Shown in pieces: positions 50,102-59,103 of a DNA stretch of 64,000 nucleotides (position 1 is the stretch's first letter; the number at the start of each line of letters is the position of its first letter). Source of the DNA: Arthrobacter sp. Y-9 (lineage in GTDB: Bacteria; Actinomycetota; Actinomycetes; Actinomycetales; Micrococcaceae); contig NZ_CP121463.1 of the NCBI RefSeq assembly GCF_029690065.1, forward strand, positions 1,426,001 to 1,490,000, written 5' to 3'. Made by a program: the position numbers and the translations under genes. The notes below the pieces were generated by a model that had not been told where the DNA came from, searched no databases, and saw only the letters and a list, made by a program, of their open reading frames with translations.

Positions 50102-50692
50102 GTGAGTCCGAAAGGCGACGCGGGCAAGCGCCAGCACGCAGGCGCACCCATTGCCCCCGCTGCGGGCGCCCAGGGGCTGCTGTTCAGCGAGGACCTGCCG
50201 CTCCTGGACGAGGACGCCGGCTACCGCGGTCCCACCGCTTGCAAGGCGGCCGGGATCACCTACCGTCAGCTGGACTACTGGGCCCGGACGGGTCTCGTGG
50301 AGCCGACGGTGCGCGGTGCGGCCGGTTCCGGCTCCCAGCGCCTCTACAGCTTCCGGGACATCCTGGTGCTCAAGGTGGTCAAGCGTCTCCTTGACACCGG
50401 AGTCTCCCTCCAGCAGATCCGTTCCGCCGTGGAGCATCTGCGGGAGCGCGGCGTGGAGGACCTCGCCCAGATCACGCTCATGAGCGATGGCGCCAGCGTC
50501 TACGAGTGCACCTCCGCCGACGAGGTCATCGACCTGGTCCAGGGCGGCCAGGGCGTGTTCGGCATCGCCGTGGGCCGTGTCTGGCGTGAGGTCGAAGGCA
50601 CCCTGGCGGAGCTGCCGAGCGAGCACGCGCTGTCCCAGGATTTCCCCGAGGACGAGCTCAGCCGCCGTCGGGCGCAGAAGAAGATCAGCTGA
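50102..50692 (+). CDS. Second MerR-family regulator of the gcvH block
   Basis: A 196-residue protein whose MerR domain starts late (about residue 40): GPTACKAAGITYRQLDYWARTGLVEPTVRGAAGSGSQRLYSFRDILVLKVVKRLLDTGVS is the usual first-domain pattern. The C-terminal half (ASVYECTSADEVIDLVQGGQGVFGIAVGRV) is characteristic of the actinobacterial group encoded next to ftsR and DUF151. Its target genes are not known. The GTG start is fixed by GAGGAGGAAGAC. A strong terminator follows 18 bp after the stop. Confidence 0.85.
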   Translation: MSPKGDAGKRQHAGAPIAPAAGAQGLLFSEDLPLLDEDAGYRGPTACKAAGITYRQLDYWARTGLVEPTVRGAAGSGSQRLYSFRDILVLKVVKRLLDTGVSLQQIRSAVEHLRERGVEDLAQITLMSDGASVYECTSADEVIDLVQGGQGVFGIAVGRVWREVEGTLAELPSEHALSQDFPEDELSRRRAQKKIS

Positions 50693-50710
50693 TCCCTTCC
50701 CACGAACGCT

Positions 50711-50743
50711 GAAGGCCGGTCCGTCTCTGACGGGCCGGCCTTC
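50711..50743. terminator. Terminator of the gcvH-merR block
   Basis: A 15-bp stem with one G-U pair (50711-50725 with 50729-50743) has a 3-nt loop and is followed by GCTTTGA. It sits between the second MerR gene and the convergent ParA-type gene. Confidence 0.75.
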
Positions 50744-50830
50744 GCTTTGAGCTGTGCGGTTCCTGCCTTGCTCTCGGGTCGCTCCGAGTGCTGTGCTCTC
50801 GATGCTGCGGCTTCGTGACCGCGGCCGGCG

Positions 50831-51601
50831 TCAGGCCTTGCGGATGGCCGCGAGAAGCTGATCGTAGACGGCCGCGACGCCCTTGGCCGAGTCGCCCGGC
50901 CACTGGTGCACGGCGTGCGCTGCGCCCTGGATCTGCTGCCAGTTCGCCAGTTCCGGCACCACCGGCTCCAGGAGCAGGGGGCCGAACATGGAACGCATCT
51001 CGTCCAGACGGTACATGTGCTCGCTCGACCCGAGGCGGACACGGTTGGCCACGATCCCGGCGGGATTGAGCCGGGGGGAGAACTCGCGGCGGAACATGTC
51101 GATGGCGCGCAGCGTCCGCTCGGTGCCCGCGACGGAGAACAGACCAGGCTCGGCGACCAGGACGACGTCGTCGCTGGCGTTCCAGGCCATCCGCGTCAGA
51201 CCGTTGAGCGACGGCGGGCAGTCGATGAGCACCAGGTCGTAACCGGTGACGGGCTCCAGCAGCTGCCGGAGCCGGCGGAGGTCGCGACGGCCCAGATCCG
51301 GGCGGTCGTAGATGCCTGAGTAGGCGGAACCGATGGCCACGTCCAGAGTGCCCTGTCCGTCGGCCCAGGAGCTCGGCGTGAGGTGATCCGCCAGACGAGC
51401 CCGCCGTGCGGTCTTCAGGAGCCTGCCGATGTCGGTGACACGGCCGGCGCTGGTTCCGAGGGCGGTGGAGGCGTCGGCATGGGGATCAAGGTCCACCACG
51501 AGGGTGGGGACACCAGCGGCCAGTGCAGCGGATGCCAATCCCGTGGTGACAGAGGTCTTGCCCACTCCACCTTTGAGACTGCTGACGCTTACGACTCGCA
51601 C
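50831..51601 (-). CDS. ParA/Soj-type ATPase
   Basis: The protein is about 256 residues from GTG 51601. The deviant Walker A motif is SLKGGVGKTSVTTGLA, the Walker A' is VVDLDPHADAS and the Walker B is YDLVLIDCPPSLNG. These define ParA/MinD-type ATPases that form nucleoid-bound gradients and move DNA or protein cargo. There is no ParB gene next to it and the place is not near an origin-type region, so it may be an orphan with another cargo. The GTG at 51601 is preferred because ParA proteins usually begin about 5 residues before the first beta strand; GTG 51613 and others upstream are possible. Confidence 0.85.
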   Translation of the reverse strand: MRVVSVSSLKGGVGKTSVTTGLASAALAAGVPTLVVDLDPHADASTALGTSAGRVTDIGRLLKTARRARLADHLTPSSWADGQGTLDVAIGSAYSGIYDRPDLGRRDLRRLRQLLEPVTGYDLVLIDCPPSLNGLTRMAWNASDDVVLVAEPGLFSVAGTERTLRAIDMFRREFSPRLNPAGIVANRVRLGSSEHMYRLDEMRSMFGPLLLEPVVPELANWQQIQGAAHAVHQWPGDSAKGVAAVYDQLLAAIRKA

Positions 51602-52017
51602 TTCTGAACCCACACCCCTGTAACTCGACACTTGGTGTTCTCTGCCGTCCCCGCGGTCCACGGACCGGCTCCGCAAGGTGGCATCACCTTCCATCATAGG
51701 GGCGGGCGCAGCTCCGTCCGTCGGATTGCGCCGCGGGAGCCGGACCCGTGTGTCGCGGACGGGGCGCGAGGCGGCATCCGTGCAGACTTCCCCCGTGGTG
51801 CGCCGTCAGCTGTCGAGCCGGCCCGGAACTCCGCCGTCGCACACCCGGGCCGCGGCGCGGCGCGGCCCGGACTTCCCGTGTCACAGTCGCTTCGCGGTCG
51901 AGCGAAGGGCCACCTCAGGCCGCTACTGTGATAGCAGTCACCACTCCTTGTGTGGTGAGTGACACATGGTCAGACTTGGGGCACGGGAACAACCCGGCTT
52001 GTGACGTACGGAGAAGC
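51602..52017. other. Divergent intergenic region between ParA-type gene and pyc
   Basis: This 416-bp gap carries no gene that I can support; frames through it are open only because of high GC. Close to pyc, TCACCAC (51938-51944) and GTGGTGA (51952-51958) form a 7-bp inverted repeat that may be a control site. GGAG lies 5 nt before the pyc ATG. No convincing -35/-10 pair is visible for either gene. Confidence 0.5.
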
Positions 52018-55000
52018 ATGTTTTCCAAGATACTGGTGGCCAACCGCGGCGAAATCGCGATCAGGGCCTTCCGCGCCGGCTATGAGCTGGGCGCCAAGAC
52101 AGTGGCGGTCTTCCCTCATGAGGACAGGAACTCCATCCATCGCCAGAAGGCAGACGAGGCGTACCTGATCGGCGAAGAGGGGCACCCGGTCCGGGCCTAC
52201 CTCGATGTGGAGGAGATCGTCCGGGTCGCGAAGGAGGCCGGTGCGGATGCGATCTATCCCGGATACGGCTTCCTCTCCGAGAACCCCGGGCTGGCAAGCG
52301 CGGCCGCGGAGGCCGGGATCACCTTCGTCGGCCCGCCGGCGGACGTCCTGGAGCTGGCCGGCAACAAGGTCGCTGCTCTCGCCGCGGCCCGCAAGGCCGG
52401 GGTCCCCGTCCTGAAGTCCTCGGAACCGTCCCGGGACATCGAGGAGCTCCTGTCGGCCGCACAGGAGATCGGATTCCCGATCTTCGCCAAGGCCGTCGCC
52501 GGCGGCGGTGGCCGCGGCATGCGCCGCGTCGAGAAGCCGGAGGACCTGCGGGAGGCGCTCGAAGCCGCCATGCGTGAGGCGGATGCCGCGTTCGGTGACC
52601 CGACCATGTTCCTGGAGCAGGCCGTGCTGCGGCCCCGGCACATCGAGGTGCAGATCCTGGCCGACGCCGAGGGCAACGTCATGCACCTCTTCGAACGTGA
52701 CTGTTCCCTCCAGCGCCGTCACCAGAAGGTCATCGAGATCGCGCCGGCGCCGGACCTGGATGACAGCATCCGGCAGGCGCTCTACCGCGATGCCGTGGCG
52801 TTCGCCAAGGCGCTCGGATACGTCAACGCCGGCACCGTGGAGTTCCTGGTGGACACCGCGGGCGAGCGGGCCGGGCAGCACGTCTTCATCGAGATGAACC
52901 CCCGTATCCAGGTGGAGCACACGGTGACCGAGGAGGTCACGGACGTGGACCTCGTGCAGGCCCAGATGCGCATCGCCGCGGGCGCCACCCTCGCGGACCT
53001 CGGCCTCTCGCAGGAGACCGTCAGCCTCAAGGGCGCGGCGCTCCAGTGCCGCATCACCACCGAGGACCCCGCCAATGGCTTCCGGCCCGACGTCGGGAAG
53101 ATCACCGGCTACCGCTCCGCCGGTGGCGCCGGTGTCCGGCTCGACGGCGGCACCGTCTACTCCGGCGCCGAGATCAGCCCGCACTTCGACTCGATGCTGG
53201 TCAAGCTCACGTGCCGCGGCCGCGACTACCCGGCCGCGGTGGCCCGCGCCCGGCGTGCCCTCGCCGAGTTCCGCATCCGCGGCGTCTCCACCAACATCCC
53301 GTTCCTGCAGGCCGTGCTGGACGATCCGGACTTCGTGGCCGGCAAGGTCGCCACGTCCTTCATCGAGGAGCGGCCCGAACTGCTCAAGGCCCGCACCTCG
53401 GCCGACCGCGGCACCAAGCTGCTGACCTGGCTGGCCGAGACCACGGTCAACAAGCCCCACGGCGAGCCGCGCGTGAGCACAGGTCCCGAGGTCAAGCTCC
53501 CGGAGATCCCCGAGGGGGAGGCGCCGGCAGGTTCGCGGCAGCGGCTGCTGGAACTGGGCCCGGAAGGCTTCGCGAAGGCGCTCCGCGAGCAGTCCGCCGT
53601 CGCTGTCACCGACACGACGTTCCGCGATGCTCACCAGTCCCTGCTCGCCACCCGTGTGCGCACCAGGGACCTCGTGGCGGCCGGTCCGGCCGTGTCCCGC
53701 CTGCTGCCCGGCCTCTTCTCGGTGGAGGCCTGGGGCGGTGCGACGTACGACGTCGCGCTCCGCTTCCTGGGAGAGGACCCCTGGCAGCGCCTCGCCGCGC
53801 TCCGGGAGGCCATCCCGAACGTCTGTCTGCAGATGCTCCTGCGCGGCCGCAACACCGTGGGCTACACGCCGTACCCGGAGGAGGTGACCCGGGCCTTCGT
53901 CCAGGAGGCCGCGGCCACCGGCATCGACATCTTCCGCATCTTCGACGCCCTCAACGACGTCGACCAGATGGAACCCGCCATCCGCGCGGTCCGCGAGACC
54001 GGCACCGCCGTGGCGGAGGTGGCCCTCTGCTACACCGGCGACCTCCTGAACCCGGATGAGGATCTCTACACCCTCGACTACTACCTGGAGCTCGCCCAGC
54101 GGATCGTGGACGCCGGGGCGCACATCCTGGCCATCAAGGACATGGCCGGTCTGCTGCGTCCTGCCGCGGCCGCGGTCCTGGTCAAGGCGCTCCGCGAGCG
54201 GTTCGACCTTCCCGTGCACCTGCACACGCACGACACGGCGGGCGGTCAGCTCGCCACGCTCCTCTCCGCGGTCGACGCCGGCGTGGACGCCGTGGACGTC
54301 GCCTCGGCGGCCCTGGCCGGCACCACGAGCCAGCCGGCCATGTCCGCGCTGGTCGCCGCTCTGGCGCACACCCCGCGGGAGACGGCGCTCGAGCTGTCCT
54401 CCGTGGACGCCCTGGAGCCGTACTGGGAGGCCGTCCGCAGGGTCTACGCACCCTTCGAGTCGGGGCTCGCCGCACCCACCGGCCGTGTCTACCAGCACGA
54501 GATCCCGGGCGGCCAGCTCTCCAACCTCCGTCAGCAGGCCATGGCCCTCGGTCTCGGCGAGCGGTTCGAGGCCATCGAGGACATGTACACGGCCGCGGAC
54601 CGGATCCTCGGCCGCCTCGTGAAGGTCACCCCGTCCTCCAAGGTGGTGGGCGATCTGGCCCTGCACCTCGTGGGTCTCGGCGCGGACCCGGAGGAGTTCC
54701 GGGAGAACCCGCAGAACTTCGACATCCCGGATTCGGTGATCGGCTTCCTCAATGGTGAACTCGGCAACCCGCCCGGAGGCTGGCCCGAGCCGTTCCGCAG
54801 CAAGGCGCTGCAGGGCCGTGCCGTGAAGCCCCGGGACGTGGAGCTGAACGCGGAGGACTCGGAGGCGCTGCAGGGCGACTCGGAGACCCGCCGCGCCACC
54901 TTGAACCGGCTGCTCTTCGCGGGCCCGACCAAGGATTACCTGCGGAGCCAGGAGAGCTACGGCAACCTCTCGGTCCTGGCCACCCGTGACTACCTGTACG

Positions 55001-55413
55001 GGCTGCAGCGCGGCGAGGAGCACGTGATCGAGCTCGAACGCGGTGTCCGTCTCATCGCGAGCCTGGAGGCCATCTCCGAGCCCGATGAGAAGGGCATGCG
55101 GACGGTGCTCTGCAAGCTCAACGGCCAGTCGCGTCCGGTCGTGGTGCGGGATCACTCCGTCACCAGCAACGTCAAGGCCGCCGAAAAGGCCGACCCGGCC
55201 GTCGCGGGCCAGGTGGCGGCTCCGTTCGCGGGCGCGGTCTCGCTCAAGGTGGCGGTGGGCGACACCATCGAGGCGGGCGACGCCGTCGCCACCATCGAGG
55301 CGATGAAGATGGAGGCCTCCATCACCTCGCCGGTCGCCGGGACGGTGCAGCGTCTGGCGATCTCCGCCGTCGAGCAGGTCCAGGGCGGCGATCTGCTGCT
55401 CGTCATCGGCTGA
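52018..55413 (+). CDS. pyc: Pyruvate carboxylase
   Basis: A 1131-residue single-chain enzyme of the usual length. The biotin carboxylase domain (about 1-450) has ILVANRGEIAIRAFRAGYELG, the ATP loop AKAVAGGGGRGMRRV and FIEMNPRIQVEHTVTEEVTD. The carboxyltransferase domain (about 535-830) has TDTTFRDAHQSLLATRVRTRDL and HTHDTAGG. The C-terminal biotinyl domain has IEAMKMEA with the biotinylated Lys1097. It converts pyruvate, bicarbonate and ATP to oxaloacetate, refilling the TCA cycle. It is monocistronic, between a divergent ParA-type gene and two terminator hairpins. Confidence 0.97.
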   Translation: MFSKILVANRGEIAIRAFRAGYELGAKTVAVFPHEDRNSIHRQKADEAYLIGEEGHPVRAYLDVEEIVRVAKEAGADAIYPGYGFLSENPGLASAAAEAGITFVGPPADVLELAGNKVAALAAARKAGVPVLKSSEPSRDIEELLSAAQEIGFPIFAKAVAGGGGRGMRRVEKPEDLREALEAAMREADAAFGDPTMFLEQAVLRPRHIEVQILADAEGNVMHLFERDCSLQRRHQKVIEIAPAPDLDDSIRQALYRDAVAFAKALGYVNAGTVEFLVDTAGERAGQHVFIEMNPRIQVEHTVTEEVTDVDLVQAQMRIAAGATLADLGLSQETVSLKGAALQCRITTEDPANGFRPDVGKITGYRSAGGAGVRLDGGTVYSGAEISPHFDSMLVKLTCRGRDYPAAVARARRALAEFRIRGVSTNIPFLQAVLDDPDFVAGKVATSFIEERPELLKARTSADRGTKLLTWLAETTVNKPHGEPRVSTGPEVKLPEIPEGEAPAGSRQRLLELGPEGFAKALREQSAVAVTDTTFRDAHQSLLATRVRTRDLVAAGPAVSRLLPGLFSVEAWGGATYDVALRFLGEDPWQRLAALREAIPNVCLQMLLRGRNTVGYTPYPEEVTRAFVQEAAATGIDIFRIFDALNDVDQMEPAIRAVRETGTAVAEVALCYTGDLLNPDEDLYTLDYYLELAQRIVDAGAHILAIKDMAGLLRPAAAAVLVKALRERFDLPVHLHTHDTAGGQLATLLSAVDAGVDAVDVASAALAGTTSQPAMSALVAALAHTPRETALELSSVDALEPYWEAVRRVYAPFESGLAAPTGRVYQHEIPGGQLSNLRQQAMALGLGERFEAIEDMYTAADRILGRLVKVTPSSKVVGDLALHLVGLGADPEEFRENPQNFDIPDSVIGFLNGELGNPPGGWPEPFRSKALQGRAVKPRDVELNAEDSEALQGDSETRRATLNRLLFAGPTKDYLRSQESYGNLSVLATRDYLYGLQRGEEHVIELERGVRLIASLEAISEPDEKGMRTVLCKLNGQSRPVVVRDHSVTSNVKAAEKADPAVAGQVAAPFAGAVSLKVAVGDTIEAGDAVATIEAMKMEASITSPVAGTVQRLAISAVEQVQGGDLLLVIG

Positions 55414-55419
55414 CGACAC

Positions 55420-55446
55420 GGGGTGCCCGGGCTGACCGGGCACCCC
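55420..55446 (+). terminator. Terminator of pyc
   Basis: GGGGTGCCCGG pairs perfectly with CCGGGCACCCC around GCTGA (11-bp stem), 6 nt after the pyc stop codon. Confidence 0.75.
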
Positions 55447-55448
55447 AC

Positions 55449-55490
55449 ACGACGGCGGCCCGGCACCAGAAGGTGCCGGGCCGCCGTCGT
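55449..55490. terminator. Second, bidirectional hairpin after pyc
   Basis: A 19-bp perfect stem (55449-55467 with 55472-55490) has a 4-nt loop. It serves the convergent acyl-CoA synthetase gene and backs up the pyc terminator. Confidence 0.75.
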
Positions 55491-55506
55491 CTGTGGCGTC
55501 CGCCGC

Positions 55507-57318
55507 TCAGGCGGGCTTGGGCGCGGAGTACATCTCCTCGATGACGTCCGAGTAGTCCTTGACCACCTGGGCGCGCTTGACCTTCAGCGAGGGGGTCAGG
55601 TGGCCGGAGGCCTCCGTGAAGTCCTCGGTGACGATGCGGAAGGACTTGATGGCCTCGGCGTGGGACACGGATTCGTTGGCCTTGGAGATCAGCTGCTGCA
55701 CCGCCTCCTTCACCTTGTCCTCACGGGCCGCATCGGCCAGGGACAGGCCGGAGGAGAGCCCGTGGCGTTCGAGCCAGCCCGGCAAGGCTTCCTCGTCGAG
55801 CGTGACGAGGGCACCGATGAAGGGCCGGTTGTCGCCCACCACGAGCACCTGGGACACCAGGGCGTCAGCGCGGATCTGGTCCTCCAGCAGGGCGGGCACC
55901 ACGTTCTTGCCGCCCGCTGTGACGATGATCTCCTTCTTGCGGCCGGTGATGCGGAGGAAGCCCTGCTCGTCCAGCTCGCCGATGTCTCCCGTGTGGAACC
56001 ACCCGTCGGTGAATGCCTCCTCCTGCAGCTCGGGGCGGTTGTAATAACCCCGCATGACGCAGACGCCCTTGGCGAGGATCTCGCCGTCGTCCGCGATCCG
56101 CACGGCATTGCCGGGCAGCGGAGGGCCGACCGTGCCGATGCGGTTGAGGTCCAGCGTGTTGACGGTGATGGGCGCGGTGGTCTCGGTCAGGCCGTACCCT
56201 TCGAGCACCAGCAGGCCGATGCCGTTGAAGAAGTGGCCCAGCCGTTCGCCGAGGGGGCCGCCGCCGGACACCGCATGGGTGACGTGGCCGCCCATGGCCT
56301 CACGGAGCTTCTTGTAGACGAGCGCGTCGAAAAGGGTGTGCTTGAGCTTGAGACCGAGGCCCACCTTGCCGGCCTGGCGTGCCCGCGAGTAGGCGATCGC
56401 GGTCTCGGCGGCCTTGTGGAAGATGGCGCCCTTGCCGCCGTCCTCGGCCTTGGAGAGCGCCGAGTTGTACACCTTCTCGAAGACGCGGGGCACGGCCAGG
56501 ATGAAGGTCGGCTGGAAGCTCTGGAGGTCGGGCAGGAGGTTCTTCACATCCGGAGTGTGGCCCACGCGCGAGCCCGCGGCCACGGCCAGGACCGAGATGA
56601 ACCGGGCGAACACGTGGGCCAGCGGCAGGAACATGATGGTCGAGGCGCCCTGGTTGACGATCACCCCCAGCTGGGCGAGTGCGTTGTCGGAGAGTTCCGC
56701 GAAGTTGCCGTGGGTGAGCTCGCAGCCCTTGGGACGTCCGGTGGTGCCGGAGGTGTAGATGATGGTGGCGATGCTGTCGAGGGAGGAGCTGCTGCGGCGT
56801 TCCTCGAGCTCGGCGTCGCTGATGTCCGCTCCGGCGGCGCGGAGTTCGTCGAGCCCGCCGCCCTCGATCTGCCAGACGTGGCGCATGCCGTCCAGGTTCT
56901 CGGCCCGGACGGCGGCGCGGATGGCGTGTTCGTGGTGGGACTGCTCGGCGAAGGCGGCGACGGCGCCGGAGTCGCCGAGGTTCCAGGCCACCTGGCTGGG
57001 GGAGGAGGTCTCGTAGATCGGGACGGAGATCGCGCCGGCGAACCAGACGGCGAAGTCCACCAGCGTCCATTCGTAGCGCGTGCGGGACATGATGCCCACT
57101 CGATCGCCCTGCTGCACTCCATTGGCGATCAGTCCCTTGGCGAGCGCCGAGACGTCATCGAGGAACTCGGTGGCCGAGATGTCCTGCCAGGTCCCGGAGG
57201 CGTCCCGGGTGGCGAAGAGGGCCGGGTTCTTGTCACCGCGGGCGTGCCGCAGCAGGAAGTCGGTGATGTTGCTGGCCGGGTCCAGATGAACCTTGGCCGG
57301 CATGCTGAATTCTCGCAC
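55507..57318 (-). CDS. Long-chain acyl-CoA synthetase (AMP-forming)
   Basis: A 603-residue ANL-superfamily enzyme of the FadD15-like type. The P-loop is TIIYTSGTTGRPKGCELTHGN; then come EGYGLTETTAPITVNT, DGWFHTGDIGELDEQGFLRITGRKKE and a C-terminal lysine in LTPSLKVKRAQVV. It activates fatty acids with ATP and CoA for lipid metabolism. The GTG at 57318 is chosen because AAGGAG lies 5-6 nt before it; an ATG 43 codons further upstream would run through GC-rich spacer. It is divergent from the ROK kinase gene. Confidence 0.92.
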   Translation of the reverse strand: MREFSMPAKVHLDPASNITDFLLRHARGDKNPALFATRDASGTWQDISATEFLDDVSALAKGLIANGVQQGDRVGIMSRTRYEWTLVDFAVWFAGAISVPIYETSSPSQVAWNLGDSGAVAAFAEQSHHEHAIRAAVRAENLDGMRHVWQIEGGGLDELRAAGADISDAELEERRSSSSLDSIATIIYTSGTTGRPKGCELTHGNFAELSDNALAQLGVIVNQGASTIMFLPLAHVFARFISVLAVAAGSRVGHTPDVKNLLPDLQSFQPTFILAVPRVFEKVYNSALSKAEDGGKGAIFHKAAETAIAYSRARQAGKVGLGLKLKHTLFDALVYKKLREAMGGHVTHAVSGGGPLGERLGHFFNGIGLLVLEGYGLTETTAPITVNTLDLNRIGTVGPPLPGNAVRIADDGEILAKGVCVMRGYYNRPELQEEAFTDGWFHTGDIGELDEQGFLRITGRKKEIIVTAGGKNVVPALLEDQIRADALVSQVLVVGDNRPFIGALVTLDEEALPGWLERHGLSSGLSLADAAREDKVKEAVQQLISKANESVSHAEAIKSFRIVTEDFTEASGHLTPSLKVKRAQVVKDYSDVIEEMYSAPKPA

Positions 57319-57485
57319 GATAGCTCCTTCGATATCCCGTCCCCCGACAGGGCTTGAACCAAGCCTAGTACCCGGGGGTTTCCGTGGCGCTGAGGCCGGG
57401 GAGTCCGGGTCCGGCGCGGGCTGCTGCGCTCGAGGGATGTGATCCACATTATATCTACTCGCCAGTAACTTAGTGTCCGCGTCCC

Positions 57486-57491
57486 TAAGAT
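57486..57491 (+). promoter_or_regulatory. -10 element, leaderless ROK kinase gene
   Basis: TAAGAT ends 6 nt before ATG 57498. The upstream stretch (about 57445-57480) is AT-richer and probably holds the divergent promoter for the acyl-CoA synthetase as well. Confidence 0.5.
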
Positions 57492-57497
57492 GGGCTC

Positions 57498-58562
57498 ATG
57501 CAGCACACCATCCCGCGCGCCGGCCGCAGACCGTCGCTGGCCATCGGCATCGACATCGGCGGCACCAAGGTGGCGGCGGGGCTGGTGGACCAGCACGGCC
57601 GCATCCTCCGTTCGGAACGCCGGGACACTCCGGGGCAGGACGCCGCGCGAGTGGAGGAGGTCATCGCGGAGCTCGTCGAGGAGCTGAGCGGCGGCCGCCG
57701 CGGCGCCCCCGTGGGCATCGGCGCGGCAGGCTGGATGGACCTCGACGGCGGCACGGTCCTTTTCAGCCCGCACCTCGCCTGGCGCAATGAACCCTTGCGC
57801 GCCCGGCTGGAGGAGAAGCTCCGCCGGCGCGTCCACGTGGTCAACGACGCGGACGCCGCCGCGTGGGCCGAGTGGCGCTTCGGGGCGGGTCAGGGCGAAC
57901 CCCGGCTGGTCTGCGTCACCCTCGGCACCGGGATCGGCGGGGCCATGGTCAATGACGGACGTCTGGAGCGGGGGAGGTTCGGCGTCGCGGGGGAGTTCGG
58001 GCACGCGATCATGGTTCCCGGCGGCCACCGCTGCGAATGCGGCAACCGCGGCTGCTGGGAGCAGTATGCCTCGGGCAACGCCCTGGGCCGGGACGCCCGT
58101 GAACTGGCCGCGGCCAACTCGCCGATGGCCCAGGAGATCCTGGCCGCCGCCCACGGCGACGTGCAGCGGATCACCGGGGCCCTCATCACCCGCCTGGCTC
58201 TCGAGGGCGATCCGCAGAGCCGCGAACTCGTGGCCGACGTCGGGGAGTGGCTCGGGCTCGGCCTGGCCAACCTCGCCGCGGCCCTGGACCCGGGCACCTT
58301 CGTGATCGGCGGCGGACTGTCCACGGCGGGCGACCTGCTGCTCGACGCCGCGGAGCGGACGTTCCACAGGAACCTCACGGGCCGCGGGTTCCGGCCGGTG
58401 GCGCGGGTCGCCCTGGCGAAGCTCGGTCCGGATGCCGGGCTCGTGGGTGCCGCGGACCTCGCGCGGAACGCGGCCCGGCGGGCTCCTCTACGCGGTGCGC
58501 CGGCGCTCAAGGCGCCGTGGAGCGCCCGTGGTTCCGGGCCGAGGCCGCGCGCCGGCCGCTGA
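57498..58562 (+). CDS. ROK-family glucokinase-type sugar kinase
   Basis: A 354-residue ROK protein. The phosphate-binding start is AIGIDIGGTKVAAGLVD, the catalytic Asp is in VVNDADAAAWAEWRFG, and GTGIGGAMVNDGRLERG and GEFGHAIMVPGG follow. CECGNRGCWEQYASG is the zinc-binding CxCGxxGCxE motif. It has no DNA-binding domain, so it is a kinase (glucokinase or similar hexokinase) and not a repressor. A Pro/Arg-rich tail of about 30 residues follows the domain. It is a single-gene unit, convergent with the next gene. Confidence 0.9.
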   Translation: MQHTIPRAGRRPSLAIGIDIGGTKVAAGLVDQHGRILRSERRDTPGQDAARVEEVIAELVEELSGGRRGAPVGIGAAGWMDLDGGTVLFSPHLAWRNEPLRARLEEKLRRRVHVVNDADAAAWAEWRFGAGQGEPRLVCVTLGTGIGGAMVNDGRLERGRFGVAGEFGHAIMVPGGHRCECGNRGCWEQYASGNALGRDARELAAANSPMAQEILAAAHGDVQRITGALITRLALEGDPQSRELVADVGEWLGLGLANLAAALDPGTFVIGGGLSTAGDLLLDAAERTFHRNLTGRGFRPVARVALAKLGPDAGLVGAADLARNAARRAPLRGAPALKAPWSARGSGPRPRAGR

Positions 58563-58572
58563 TGGCTGCTGC

Positions 58573-59103
58573 TCAGAGGCGGGCGCCGTCGTCGTAGTCG
58601 TCATCACTGCGGTGCGGCAGCTGCCACAGGAGGTAGCCGATCCCTGCCACGAAGCCGGCGATGAGCACCCACCAGACCGGCTGGGGTGCGGAGCGCCAGA
58701 AGATCAGGAGCAGCACGATCAGCAGCGGGCCTCCTGCGGCGCCGGCCCAGGCGAGGGTGAGCCGGGGATCGGCTTCACTCAGGGGACCGGGGTCCTCCGG
58801 GACGAAACTGTCGAGTTCTTCTTCCACGTCGGGGTCGGTGACGTAGTCCCGGGGTCCGCCTCCTGCGGACGGCGGTGCGGCCGGGCTGCTGAGGCCGAGA
58901 GGGTCGAAGGCGGAGAAACCGGACCCGGTCCCAGGGGTCTGGGGGGCAGGCGTGTCGCCGCTGTCGGTGGCCTTCAGCCGCGCGACCAGGTCCTCCCAGA
59001 CCGCGTCGTCGTCCTGGCCGGAGTCGCCGGAATCACGGGGTTCCTCCGGCGGGGGCTCCTCGGAGGAACGGCTGCCGGACACGTTGTCCTCGCCGGGGGT
59101 CAT
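58573..59103 (-). CDS. Acidic protein with two C-terminal membrane helices
   Basis: A 176-residue protein. The first 110 residues are acidic, Pro/Ser/Gly-rich and probably disordered, and the C-terminal part has two hydrophobic helices (about 128-146 and 150-168) ending in a short Asp-rich tail. I do not recognise a family. The ATG overlaps the stop of the upstream esterase gene (ATGA), so the two are co-translated and may act together at the membrane. Confidence 0.7.
   Translation of the reverse strand: MTPGEDNVSGSRSSEEPPPEEPRDSGDSGQDDDAVWEDLVARLKATDSGDTPAPQTPGTGSGFSAFDPLGLSSPAAPPSAGGGPRDYVTDPDVEEELDSFVPEDPGPLSEADPRLTLAWAGAAGGPLLIVLLLIFWRSAPQPVWWVLIAGFVAGIGYLLWQLPHRSDDDYDDGARL

Noticed and set aside
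50831-51601. Plasmid or chromosome partition locus
   Set aside because: Only a ParA-type ATPase is present, with no ParB gene or parS-like repeats around it, so it is treated as an orphan.
51970-55443. An open frame of more than 1100 codons antisense to pyruvate carboxylase
   Set aside because: Shadow of a highly conserved gene; the sequence is low-complexity Arg/Gly/His/Val text without motifs.
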